Source: Symbiodinium natans (lineage: Eukaryota; Sar; Dinophyceae; Suessiales; Symbiodiniaceae). Taken from it: a DNA stretch of 64,000 nt. Shown here piece after piece: positions 10,849 through 21,123 of this stretch (its first letter is position 1; every line of letters starts with the position of its first letter). The stretch lies in assembly GCA_905221605.1 (NCBI GenBank), contig CAJNDS010002290.1, positions 1,105,501 to 1,169,500 on the forward strand, in the 5' to 3' direction. The translations under genes and the position numbers were made by a program. The notes beneath the pieces are model-generated. The model did not search any database. It was not told where the DNA came from and saw only the letters and a program-made list of their open reading frames with translations.

Positions 10849-12252
10849 GCTGGTCTTTGCCATTCCTTCAGCCTTGTACTCGTGGGGAGCCTCAGCGATT
10901 TCTCGAAGTCGGTAGCTTCGGCTCTAGGGTTTGGGCTTGAATGAGGTAATAGCGTTCGGGTTGAGGGTTTGGGGTTTGAGGTTTAGGGCCTAGGGCTAGG
11001 TGTTAAACCTGAACTTTAGGGTTGGGGGTTTCGGGGATTGGGGTTCAGAGTTGAGGGTTCAATTAAGGGGCTCGGGTTTTCCAGGGTTTCGGGTTAAGTA
11101 GGGTGCAAAGGACCCGGAGTTTTAGAGTTGAGGGTTCGGGTCTCATCGGTTGGAGGGTTTGCAAGGTGGCGGCTCTAATAGGTTTTGAGGATTGGGGTTG
11201 GTTTAGGGCGTACACTTTAGAGTGTAGTCGGTTCAGATCTATGGATGTTAGGGCGTTAAGGTGTAAGGTTGGGGGCTCAACCCGACACCCCAATAAGATC
11301 AAGGCCTCCCTTGCCGGAGGACACCTCCCCCCCCCCCCCCCCCCCCCACGTTCGGAAACCACAATATGGCACAAAGTCCACTAGAAGTGCATCAGGTCCC
11401 GGCGTGAGGGCTGAGGGAGCTGAACAACCTACCTAAACCCCAAACCCTAAACCCTAAACCCTAAACCACGAACCTCTCAGGGAGGATGCTTGAAGATTCG
11501 ATTAGAAGCTGTAGAAAAAAAGACCTGAAGTTCAGGTTAATCATGATCACTTACTTCCCTATTCATACATCATACTGCCAGACTTACACACACAAATGTA
11601 CATATACATATATATGTATATGTATATATGTATATTATATAGAGAGATCATATGCCTAAACCCGTGAACCTTCGACTGGGTAGGTTACCTTCAACCTTTT
11701 GGTGATATAGAACCCTACTCTATGCCTTAGCAGGTTAACGTTCTTTGGGCTGGGGTATTCAGCCCCTAAACCCTAAACCCTAAACCCTAAACCCTAAACC
11801 CTAAACCCTAAACCCCCAAGAAAAGAGGCTGAACAACAACCTAGACATGCTCAACAACCAGCACATGGACCCGGCCACGGAGCAGGTCCTTGTGCAGGCG
11901 GCAACATGGGTTTAGGGTTTAGGGTTTAGGGTTTAGGGTTTAGGGTTTAGGGTTTCGGGCAACATGGGTTTAGGGTTCAAGGTTTAAGGATGCTAAGGTT
12001 GAAGGATGCTTTTGTACTTCAAGTGTACCCTTTTTGGATTTTTTGAAGGGCCTTCTCATAGGGTATCCCTAAAAACCAAGGAAAACGGCTTTATTTTTTT
12101 CGTCCCTTTTGCTCTAGGGAATCCTATTCTCCAGTATTGGGGGCCCGAAGACATACTATGTACGCTGCTCTGGTTATGGTTCAGGCTCGCTCGCAGAGAA
12201 AGGCCAAGAAGTCCCAAAGGGCTTGGTGCTTTCTGAGGCTGAACAGCTCGAT
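10849..12252 (+). CDS. Partial gene model: three exons
   Basis: Exon 10849-10911 (21 codons, phase 0/0) reads AGLCHSFSLVLVGSLSDF then SKS, with CCCCAG before and GTAGC after. Exon 11826-11909 reads RLNNNLDMLNNQHMDPATEQ then VLVQAATW and is followed by GTTTAGGG; its asparagine-rich helical composition is convincing. Exon 12135-12252 reads YYVRCSGYGSGSLAEKGQ then EVPKGLVLSEAEQLD. The last exon abuts an introner-type element. It may belong with the gene that continues at 13268. Function unknown. Confidence 0.43.
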
Positions 12253-12259
12253 GCTCACA

Positions 12260-12334
12260 CTTGGTAGCCCCGTGGTGCCCGTTTCCTTTTTTTCCAAGCT
12301 TCCCTTCGTAAAGTAGCCTTACTGAGCTACCAAG
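12260..12334. mobile_element. Introner family 1, short copy
   Basis: Begins CTTGGTAGCCCCGTGG and ends ACTGAGCTACCAAG. It shares its ends with the elements at 15945, 24829 and 57344. The flanks CACA and CATA differ by one base. It lies directly after the exon-like island at 12135-12252. Confidence 0.75.
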
Positions 12335-13267
12335 CATAATCTAGAGGTCGGAATAGTTGCTAGTGGTATCCCTTTATGGTCCCCATAATGACCACCAAAA
12401 CACAATTTAATATAATTCCGGCTCTTATACATAATCAAGCTCAAAAAAGAGGAAGGCCTGAGCATCCTTCTCTGCGATTTTAGGGCTTATGTTTTAGGGT
12501 TTAGGGTTTAGGGTTTAGGGTTTAGGGTTTAGGGTCAGGGTAAGCCTATTTGGGGCATGATTATATTTCACATCTCGGCATGTCCTAGAAGTTGAGTCAC
12601 ACCAGCGCCTTGAAGCACCTTGCATAATTGCATAACAATTTGGGCGTTCTTCTGGGTGTCTTGTTCCCTCCCAATGCACTACAATCCCTCTGGCAACCCC
12701 AAAAGACCACCCCCCCCCCCCCCCCCCCGCCAATATTGTCGGAAACACCCAGATGGTTTCCCTTGAACACCCAAAATCCTAAACCCTAAACCCTAAACCC
12801 CAAACCCCAAACCCGAAACCCCAAACCCTCAACCCTCAACCCTCAACCCAAAACCCCAGACCCTACTTTCCGGCCCTCTCGAACCTTAGAAGCTCCCTTC
12901 AAGGCCCTATAACCCCCAGCGTACTTAGGGTCGAGGGTTTAGGGTTTAGGGTCTAGGGTCTAGGGTTTAGGGTACAGGGTATAGGGTATAGGGTTTAGGG
13001 TGTGACATAGCGTCTAGGGTTTAGGGTTTGGTGTTTAGGGTTTAGGTTTTAGGGCTACTTGAGAAGTGCTGGGTGGACATAAGTAGCCACCGAAGCAGCT
13101 GCAATTGCAAGTCATGTCTTTCTGGGCGTAGGCTTGGGGCCCTAAACCCAAGCCCCACACCCTAAACCATAAACCCTAAGTCCTAAGCGCTACACCCAAC
13201 TGGCTAATCGATTCAAGGGTATGCCATTGACATATGCTGTGGGTCATCTTTAGGAAGACTTTTTCAG

Positions 13268-14682
13268 AAAGTTGAAGCAACCACGAAAAGCTCTGAATTA
13301 CACACCCCCGCCCCATTGAAGAGGTTTGGGTTACTACTATTTGCTTAAGAACCCCCAAAAAATAGAAATAGAAATAAGAATCATCCCTATATTACCCCTG
13401 ATAAGCAAGAAGATTCTTCATATTTTAGGGGTGGGCGGGTTCTTAAGCAATTGGTAGGTTAAGAGCTGAGGCTTTCCCAGCTTTTCAACACCGCCATCTC
13501 GTGCTGAGGCCAAAATCCTGACGACCGGAATCGTCTGGTGGTGATGAGCTCAGCAGGTTGTTTGACCCTAAACTAGGCCCGAAACCCTAAACCCTAAACC
13601 CTAAACCCCTACACCCTAAACCCTAAAACGACATCGTTCCTTCCCAAGCTCTTCACTGGTGCTGTGTGAGATCATAAACGTTTATGGGCGTTAAGCTCTC
13701 ACGCTTTGGGAGCAGCTATGCCCCCCCATGCCCTACGCCTGCAGCCCTTGCTGTGCTGGGACATGTTTGCATTGCTGTTTGAACATTGCAAACCCTAAAC
13801 CCTAAACCCTAAACTCCGCTACCCTGAGCCCTGCGCCCCACAACAGCGGACCCTGAGCGAGACTTGAACATCCCCGGTCTCCTTCAGGCCTACAAGGAGG
13901 GGCCCCCCTACTTATAAGTAGAGTTATAAGAGCCCTAAATTGGGTTATAAGGATCCTAACCTCTAGTTAGTATATATAACAGCCCTAAGTTGGGTTCTAA
14001 GGAGCCTAACTTAGGTTATAAGTCCCTTAACTGTAGTTAGTATAGTACAGGGGCCCGTCCTTGTAAACCCCAAGGCCCTAAGACACACTGGGGCTTCTAA
14101 ATGACTGAAGGTCGAGAAACACAGCAACGACCGGGAGCTTTAAAAAGTTGAGGGATGAGGCCCGCCTCAACCTTAAACCCTAAACCCTAAACCCTAAACC
14201 CTGAACCCTGAACCCTAAACCCTAAACCCTAAACCCTGAACCCTAAACCGGGTCGAGTTCCTCCGCCATCCTCAGTGCTGAGGTGGGTCTTCGGCCGCGA
14301 GATGGGCGTGCGCAAGTGGAGCGGGCTGCTGCTGCTCTTTGTGGGTGGAATCCTCAGTATTCCAGCATGCCAATGCTGGCATCTTCAATCAAAGTAGGGT
14401 TCCCTAAACCCTAAACCCTAAACCTTAAACCCTAAACCCTAAACCCCAGAACTAAGGGGTTTTCGAGCCTCTGGGAAAAGGGACTGCCGCCCAGCGCAGG
14501 TGGACTGGCTCCAGCTTCTGAGCTTGAGAAGTGTAGGGCTTCGTAGAGGAAATGCCGTAGCCTAGTACTGAACAGAGTGCTTTGGGGTCAAGGGTTTAGG
14601 GTTTAGGGTTTAGGGTTTAGGGTTTAGGGTTTAGGTTTAGAGTTTAGGGTTTAGGGTTTAGCAGCCCTCTGCATATTCCTAG
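13268..14682 (+). CDS. 3' part of a multi-exon gene, six phase-consistent joins
   Basis: Seven islands join in one frame: 13268-13323 (KVEATTKSSELHTPAPLK), 13481-13537 (FSTPPSRAEAKILTTGIV), 13649-13679 (SSLVLCEIIN), 13745-13787 (PLLCWDMFALLFEH, GC donor), 14276-14356 (RWVFGREMGVRKWSG then LLLLFVGGIL), 14468-14532 (GKRDCRPAQVDWLQLLSLRS) and 14665-14682 (PSAYS, then TAG). Each follows AG and precedes GT or GC. Two hydrophobic segments suggest a membrane protein. The first intron carries the family D element at 13334-13457. The next gene starts only about 160 bases downstream. Function unknown. Confidence 0.5.
13334..13457. mobile_element. Inverted-repeat element, family D, with GTTA duplication
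   Basis: Ends CTACTATTTGCTTAAGAACC and GGTTCTTAAGCAATTGGTAG are inverted repeats. GTTA occurs immediately outside both ends (13330-13333 and 13458-13461), the expected target-site duplication. Copies are at 45862 and 57102. It lies inside the intron joining exons 13268-13323 and 13481-13537. Confidence 0.88.
13891..14066. mobile_element. Inverted-repeat element, family F, with internal duplication
   Basis: The outer arms TACAAGGAGGGGCCCCCCTA and its partial complement ending GGGCCCGTCCTTGTA enclose two copies of an AGCCCTAAATTGGGTTATAAGG-like block (about 13933 and 13982) and two of AGTTAGTATA. Confidence 0.75.
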
Positions 14683-14845
14683 GTTAAAGACCTGCCACAG
14701 TCGAAACATGAGGAATCATTAGCAGCCTCATCCTCCCAACAAGAACTCCATCCCTAAATCGGATCCCCATCTATCGTAATATGGCGCTTATGAGCGTCTA
14801 GGTGCCCTGCGTTTGGGAAGCCACCCGCCCTGGCCTTGGCCAGCT

Positions 14846-17800
14846 ATGCGTGCCAAGCGCTTCCCCAGCATGCTCCACAGACTCTTTGTTGTTCTTTACT
14901 GTAACTTTAGATCTTTAGCTTTTTTGGGTTTATTGGGTTTCTTAATCAGGCAGCTAAAAATTTCATTTATAGCTACCCTCCTAAGTGCAGCCAAGGACTC
15001 AGCTCCTGGTTGCTGTGCTGTCTTCTTGTGAAAGGACAGGATAGCCGCCTAGATGGGAGCTTCTTTAAACTGAGGATTGCTTTGGGGTCGTTATCCCAGG
15101 GATTGCATGGAAGTTAGGGGGCTTCTAGGCGGACAGAAGGTTTGAGAAGTAGCCCTTGGGTTTCCGTATCTGCAGATAAGCCAAGCCTTTTCGATTCATT
15201 CCCACCATGATGTGCTGGTGGAAGGACAAGAGAAGCATCTTTGGTGCCAAACATCTGACGCCAGCTGTGTTGGGCGGCAGCACGCGTGGCTTGAACGTAA
15301 AGCGATGGACCCGCTTCCGAATAATTTTCTTCATGAACATGTGGAGGTTGCAGACTGGAATGGGGACGGCAATATGGACATTTTAGGGATGGAAAGAACT
15401 TGTGACACGCAGCTGCATGAACTTCCATGCAAGCATCAGCTGCGCGTCTTCGAGCGTTCTTCAAACGGTAGCTTCTCTCCTCACGATTTGGTGAGTCTGA
15501 ACAGCTCAGACTCCGGACCGTCTCGTTTTGTGGTTGTAGATTGGGACCTGGATGGAGAGTTAGATCTGCTGGTCTGCCTCAACAGTGCTAACGTCAGTTG
15601 GCTGAAGCGTTCTGGGTCACTGTTTGCGCCTGCGAGGGCCGTCTTCTCACTTAATGTGTCTGATGCAACGGATGAAGCCTGTAGTCTTTTGCAAGCAGTG
15701 GACTTTGATGGGGACGGCGACATGGATCTCTTTCTTGGTACCAGGTATTTTGAGCGTACACGGGAGGTGCTCACTGAACGTACTGCCGATGAACATCCTT
15801 TAAGCCAGCTGGTGCAAGCGGACAGCTCTTATGGGCTGCCACTTGTAGCTGATGTGGATGGTGACGGGCGTGCAGAAGTTCTGATTCCGACAGGTGCATC
15901 CTGCAGTTGGTTGCACTTCTTGGGAAGTACTGCCCATTGCGTGTCTTGGTAGCCCAGTGGTACCCTTTACCCTTTCTTTTTTCTTGGTTCTGGCTTCCCT
16001 TATAAAATCACCAGCCCCAACAAGGGTGCCCTTATTATAATATGGCTACTGGGCTACCAAGGTGTGGGGGTACCGCTACTTTCGCCGTGCTGCTGACGGA
16101 ACTTTCTTTGAAGCAGAGAACCCATTTGCGAATTTTATTTGGCAGGAAAGGAAATCAACGTCGGCTCCGTACTTTACATCTCGGCCATACCTAGTGGACT
16201 GGGATACAGATGGCTTGCCAGATCTAATGACCGTCAAGGATGAGTTTGGCTATGGCCAGGGAATGTTTCTGGACAGCTTCTACTACGTGCATGTTTTGGA
16301 AAACAATTTGAGACGCAACTCTCACATGACGGCCTACGCAGATGCGCATTTACCCCTTCATGCGCCTTTTGCTTCAGCTGGCCCTCCAGAGTTCAAGTAC
16401 ATCTTTGATTGGAATGGCGATGGTGCTCTAGATGTGCTGGTTTGCTGGAGTCCAAACTATTCAAACCGCCGGACGTGCACCTTGTGGGAGTTGAACGACC
16501 ACGGCCTGGAATTGGTGCAAAAACCTTTCGGGAATGTTACCGAGGAAGTATGGCATTCAAAGAGCAAGATCTTTACCGACTGGGACGGGGATGGTGAGCT
16601 GGACATCATCTATGTCGCTGGGCTTTACAATCCGTTGGCCCCTGGCTTTGAGTTCATCCGTGCAAATCTCCCTATCATGAGATGGAAGCTTGGAGCGCCA
16701 GAACCACTCCAACTTGCAAAGGTGTCAGTAGCTTGGCCATATTACATGTACGCCGTGGACTGGGACAATGACCAAGACATGGATATCTTGTTGGTGAACG
16801 GGCTCGGCGACTGGCGGCTCCTGGAACAACTGAACGATGGATCCTTGCATGTGTGGTCAACGCAGGAACGCGCCTTGCAGCCTCTTTTGGGCTTGTCACA
16901 CCGTGACATCGTAGGTTTTATTGATTGTGATGGAGATGGCGACTGGGACATAATTCGGCGGGACTGGCCAACCGCGCATCTTCAAGCTTGTGAGCACACA
17001 GGCCATACCCGGCGGTGTGACAACAGCTTTCTGTGCCTTGGCACAAACCTGAGCAGTTCCTCCCTGGCTGCTAACTTTCCAGACATTGAAGGCTTTGGAG
17101 ACCTCCGGAATGGGGACCTTAACCTCATATCTACTGGTTTGCAGGTATGGAGTCCTGGCTTCTGTGTTCCAGAAAGCCCTTGTCACGGAAAAGGCTTGTG
17201 CTTCCCTGGGAAAATGAATTGCAGTTGCCTCAATGGCCACGACCTACCGGATTGCTCTGGCTGCCAGCTTGGTTTTCACGGTGTTCCAGACGGGCAACAA
17301 AACTGGCACAGCTGCCGCGCATGCCCCGGGGAATCTGGGAATGTCTGTCATGGTCGCGGCCGATGCATGGATGATGCAGCTGCAAAGGCAGCGAAGGCAG
17401 GGCTGGGAGAGGCGACAGGTGCTTTAATGGCACATGGCAATGGTTCCTGCGCTTGCCATGAGGTTTATTTTTTTGGGGCTGACGATGAAGGCCGGAATGT
17501 CTGCGTCAATGGACAATGCCCGTCAGGCACAGAGGAAGTTGCTGGAGCCTGTCGGCCATGTCCACCAGGCTTTCAATCATCGGAGGGTGACATTTGTTGG
17601 AAATGTCCGGGCGGCAAGTATTCTTCGAAGGGGGGCGATATGTGCTTGAGTTGCCCTTCAGGCACTGTGTCAACGGCTGGAAGTGCTGCATGCACGCAGT
17701 GTCCTCCCGGCAAATATCAATCCAAGGATCATCTGTGGTGCCTTGATTGTCCAGCCGGTCTCGTTTCTGACGGGCGAGCGGATTCCTGCGCTGAGTGCCC

Positions 17801-18590
17801 AGCCGGCTCGTCTGGAAAGTCACGCGTGCACTGCAACCTGTGCCCTGCAGGCACATTTGCAGAAAGAGGCAGCTACGAATGTAGGGCTTGCCCTTGGGGA
17901 ACAGTCTCCGCTCAGGGTAGTGAGGTTTGTACCCAATGTGAGGCTGGTCGTTTTGCTCGCAACTCGAGCCTGTGTGAGCGATGTCCTGGAGGAAGTTTTG
18001 CTCCGGCTGGCGGCCACACGTGCAAGTCTTGTCCTACTGGTTACGTGTCTCCACCAGACCGGGCTTCGTGTACGAGTTGCGAAGGGCTTCTGATACGCGC
18101 AACTCCGGATGTTTCGAGGCAAACTTGTCAAATCCAGTACTTGGACGTTGCCTTTGCTCTGATCTTGCGGGTCATATCAGCGTGTTGCGCTTTCCTGAGC
18201 TTGAGCGGATGCTCTGGTCAGCTGTCCATCGAGGATGTGTCGTCACTGCGATCAAATCTGGTTGCCACGACTTGTGTGCCGCACAGATTGTTGAAGAGAA
18301 AGGGGGCATCGACGCATGTGAGCTTCAGTGGCACAGGTGTCTTTGATTTAGACAAGGCGCCCTCGCCCTGGACAGTGAAGGCCCTCAATGAGCGCCAGCT
18401 GACACTACACAGCCAGAAGCAAATCAACGTACCGTTGGATACGTCCATGGGACAATTGCGCCTACTTTTCCCGCAAGCCTTCCTGGTGACAGGTCTATGC
18501 CACTGCCCTCTCATTGGTTGGTGCTTGCTATTCGTCCTGCTAGGGGCAGGAGCTGTCTGTCGAACGGTTCTGATGCAGGGTGGTCTGTAG
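14846..18590 (+). CDS. FG-GAP repeat / EGF / cysteine-rich type I membrane protein
   Basis: The start ATG at 14846 lies three bases after CCAG, a plausible spliced-leader acceptor. Exon 14846-14887 and the next from 14986 give a signal peptide ending in SSWLLCCLLVKG. The join between about 15112 and 15147 is unresolved: an in-frame join would need a 34-base intron. The main exons are 15147-15940 and 16062-18590, joined by removing a 121-base introner (GT-AG, 15941-16061), which restores HCV-WGYRYF. Nine FG-GAP/VCBS calcium-loop motifs follow (DWNGDGNMD near 15355, DWDLDGELD, DFDGDGDMD, DWDTDGLPD, DWDGDGELD, DCDGDGDWD near 16921). Next come an EGF-like module (about 17160-17275), then tandem CxxCPxG repeats of the GCC2/GCC3 type (about 17540-18100). 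A hydrophobic C-terminal segment (CLLFVLLGAGAV) precedes TAG. It is probably a secreted or surface adhesion protein; the ligand is unknown. Confidence 0.9.
14888..14985. mobile_element. Introner-like intron, family O
   Basis: A 98-base GT-AG intron between MLHRLF and CSQGLSSW in the signal-peptide region. Its sequence (CTGTAACTTTAGATC ... AGGCAGCTAAAAATT ... CATTTATAGCTACCC) recurs at 45975-46075, so it is a repeated element and not unique intron sequence. Clear terminal inverted repeats are not visible. Confidence 0.65.
15945..16061. mobile_element. Introner family 1 in the FG-GAP gene, GTGT duplication
   Basis: Perfect 14-base terminal inverted repeats CTTGGTAGCCCAGT and ACTGGGCTACCAAG bound the element. 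GTGT lies on both sides (15941-15944 and 16062-16065). One duplication copy supplies the GT donor and the element end CCAAG supplies the AG acceptor, so the intron is exactly duplication plus element. Removing it keeps the frame. Confidence 0.95.
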
Positions 18591-18918
18591 CATAGCTTGG
18601 GACAGTATCTGGTTATCCTTGTCAAATAAATCAAGATAACCTCGAACAGTTAGGGCTTCTTGCATGAGTGATATCAGGGAGTTCGTGCTCTTTCAAATGC
18701 GGTGTTGCGCCATAACTTTCTTGGACACACACTCTTTTTGCTCGAGCAGATCTCTTTGCCCTCTTTTGACCTCACAGCTTATAGCTGAAGTTTCAGCAGC
18801 ACGGTGGTTAGATGGCTGGGGAGGCTTGCTTGGCAAGCGGGAACGCCAACTTGCGCACACGCAGGGAGTTTTGTCTGTTTGTTCCATCCGTGTGTGTTTG
18901 TGTACACAACACAGAAAA

Positions 18919-19084
18919 CACATACACACGCGCACACACACACACACACACGCACGCAACACAGCACGGCACGGCACGGCACGGCACGGCACTGCACAGC
19001 ACAGCACAGCTCGACACAACACAGCAACACACACACACAGAGAGACACACACGCACACACACACCACACACACACACACACACG

Positions 19085-19120
<36 letters not shown>

Positions 19121-19696
19121 CACACATACACATACACACATACACACATACATACAGACACACAGACACACAGACACACAGACACACAGACACACAGACA
19201 CACAGACACACAGACACACAAACACACAGACACACAGAGACACAGACACACAGACACACAGACACACATACCCACATACACCTATACACACACATTCACA
19301 AATACACACATACACACATACACACATACCATACACACATATACACATGCACACAACTCAGCACACGCACACACGCGCGCAAACGCGGCGCGCACGCGCG
19401 CACGCGTGCACACGCATGCACATGCGCATGCACATGCGCACGCGCACGCACACCCACACCCACACCCACACCCACACCCACACCCACACGCACACCCACA
19501 CCCACACCCACAAACACAAACACAGAGATAGAGACACAGACACAGACACACGCACGCACACACAGAGAGACACACACACACACTCACACACTCACACACA
19601 CTCACACACTCACACACTCACACACTCACACACTCACACACTCACACACTCACACACTCACACACTCACACACTCACACACACACACTCACACACA

Positions 19697-19729
<33 letters not shown>

Positions 19730-19950
19730 CCACCCACCCACACCCGCCCACCCACCCACCCACCCAGCACGCTCGCGCGCACGCACATGCATCCGCACGC
19801 GCGCGCGCACGCACATGCACGCACGCGCACGCGCACGGGCACACACACACACACACCCACACACGCACGCACGCACGCACGCGTGCACCCACCCACCCAC
19901 ACGCACACATATATACACACACACACACCTGCACGCATTGTTGTGTGTGT
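18919..19950. repeat. CA-rich compound microsatellite (about 1 kb)
   Basis: ACACAC-type repeats with blocks of CGGCA (18967-18990), ACAGACAC (19155-19268), CACACC, CACACT and GCGCACGC dominate. Long open frames of T/H/P or V/C here are repeat artefacts. It may be the body of an intron linking 18579 to 19996. Confidence 0.95.
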
Positions 19951-19995
19951 GTGTGTCGTTTGCGTGTGTGCGTGTTGTGTGTGTGCGTGCGCAAG

Positions 19996-20129
19996 GAGCT
20001 GCAAGCCAACTTGCCTCGGCACTGGCGCTTCTGGCCTTTACTGTGGGGCTCTGCTTTGGCTCCTTGCTCTTCATCTTCTGGCGCAGGCGCCCAACGACCA
20101 AAGCTCATGGGCGTGTCACGTTGAGGTAG
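19996..20129 (+). CDS. Terminal exon with a membrane helix and basic tail
   Basis: After GCGCAAG the frame reads [20 protein letters not shown] then [10 protein letters not shown] and ends VTLR, TAG. A 22-residue helix followed by RRR is a classic stop-transfer sequence. It could be an alternative last exon of the FG-GAP gene: a GT donor at 18580 in MQ-G leaves the phase this exon needs, with the CA block as a 1.4 kb intron. Otherwise it ends an unidentified gene. Confidence 0.45.
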
Positions 20130-20146
20130 TCCCCGTGCACATTTTC

Positions 20147-20260
20147 TAACCCAAAGGGTCCTAAGTACCTACATAGTAGAAAGTAGGGCTTCTATAATTG
20201 GATTTACTATCATGGTTTGGGTAAGTGTCCCCCATATCGGTGCTTAGGACCCTTGGGTTA
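20147..20260. mobile_element. Inverted-repeat element, family L
   Basis: TAACCCAAAGGGTCCTAAG at the left end and CTTAGGACCCTTGGGTTA at the right end are inverted repeats spanning 114 bp. No target duplication is obvious. No second copy was noticed. Confidence 0.85.
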
Positions 20261-20284
20261 TGTAAGGTCCAGTGACAAGTACCG

Positions 20285-20793
20285 TTAGTAGGCCTCACCC
20301 TGCTGTAGCTCGGCAAGAGTTTCGACATTTTCTTGACATGTCGATTGCCCAGAGGGTCCATTTGTAGTACTCTTATGGAATTGGTACCCCAAAGCGCAAC
20401 ATATCCGGTCTTGTCCATGGCGTAGTGGTACATACTCGAAGCCGTCTTCATGCTTTGGAAGCCTCTGAGGAAGAGCGGGCGAACGCCTCTGGCCAAACAC
20501 CGCAGCCAGTTTCTCAATGAGTGGCCACTGGTCAAGCAAGCCTGTGATCGAGGACCCCAGCGCTCGATCACAGCAAGGAAATTGCAGGACTTCACGATGC
20601 TCCTTGGCCCTTGGCAGATCTGATGGTAAAGGTCTGAATCAGACAACGAAGAGGACATTTCCTTTTCTATCTGCACCTCTGTGATGAACGAAGTTCCCCA
20701 AATTTGGGTATGGTTTGGGAATCGGTTTTGTTTTGTTTCCCATGTTTTGGGCATGCTAGTCGGGTCTCCTAAGCTTTGCAAGCTTCCGTGCAA
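20285..20793 (-). CDS. Hypothetical open frame, minus strand
   Basis: A minus-strand frame includes LAVIERWGPRSQACLTSGHS and RPLFLRGFQSM. A shorter second frame is also open. A one-ended family C element (20348-20393) interrupts it. No family was recognised, and the frame could be fortuitous. Confidence 0.2.
20348..20393. mobile_element. Truncated family C element
   Basis: CCCAGAGGGTCCATTTGTAG and the following TTATGGAATTGGTACCCCAAA match the left half of the element at 8920-9027. The right half is absent. Confidence 0.75.
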
Positions 20794-20996
20794 CGACTGA
20801 GGAGCGTTGAGAACGAATTCGGAGGAACTTCTTGCTTAACAACACCTGCAATCGTAAGCCTGGGCCGTGTCATCTATAGTAACACTATCTCAGTCCTGAG
20901 CTTGCACAGGTCCGAGTAACTACGTACAGAACCCTTAACCCTATACCCAAAACCTGAAAAAGGGATCATCTGAGATGGGCTTCTGTTCTTGACCCA

Positions 20997-21105
20997 CCCT
21001 AAGGGGCCATGTACCTAACTATTGAATACTTGGGCCTTAAAGCACTTCCTGTGTAGGCACTTTGGGGCCCAAGTATATAATATTGAGCGACATGGACCCT
21101 TAGGG
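20997..21105. mobile_element. Inverted-repeat element, family A, with 12-base flanking repeat
   Basis: CCCTAAGGGGCCATGTACC and its complement ending CATGGACCCTTAGGG bound the element. GTTCTTGACCCA is present on both sides (20985-20996 and 21105-21116). It lies just upstream of the first supported exon of the SHYWG gene. Confidence 0.88.
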
Positions 21106-21123
21106 TTCTTGACCCACGAGTAG

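Noticed and set aside
13059-13121. Cysteine-rich exon on either strand (KDMTCNCSCFGGYLCPPS on minus, CWVDISSHRSSCNCKSCLSG on plus)
   Set aside because: Both strands are open with splice-like borders, so neither could be preferred; not called as a feature.
18664-20124. Open frames of 200-486 residues rich in T/H or C/V
   Set aside because: They are translations of CA-type microsatellite in every frame. Only the last part (19996-20129) has protein-like composition.
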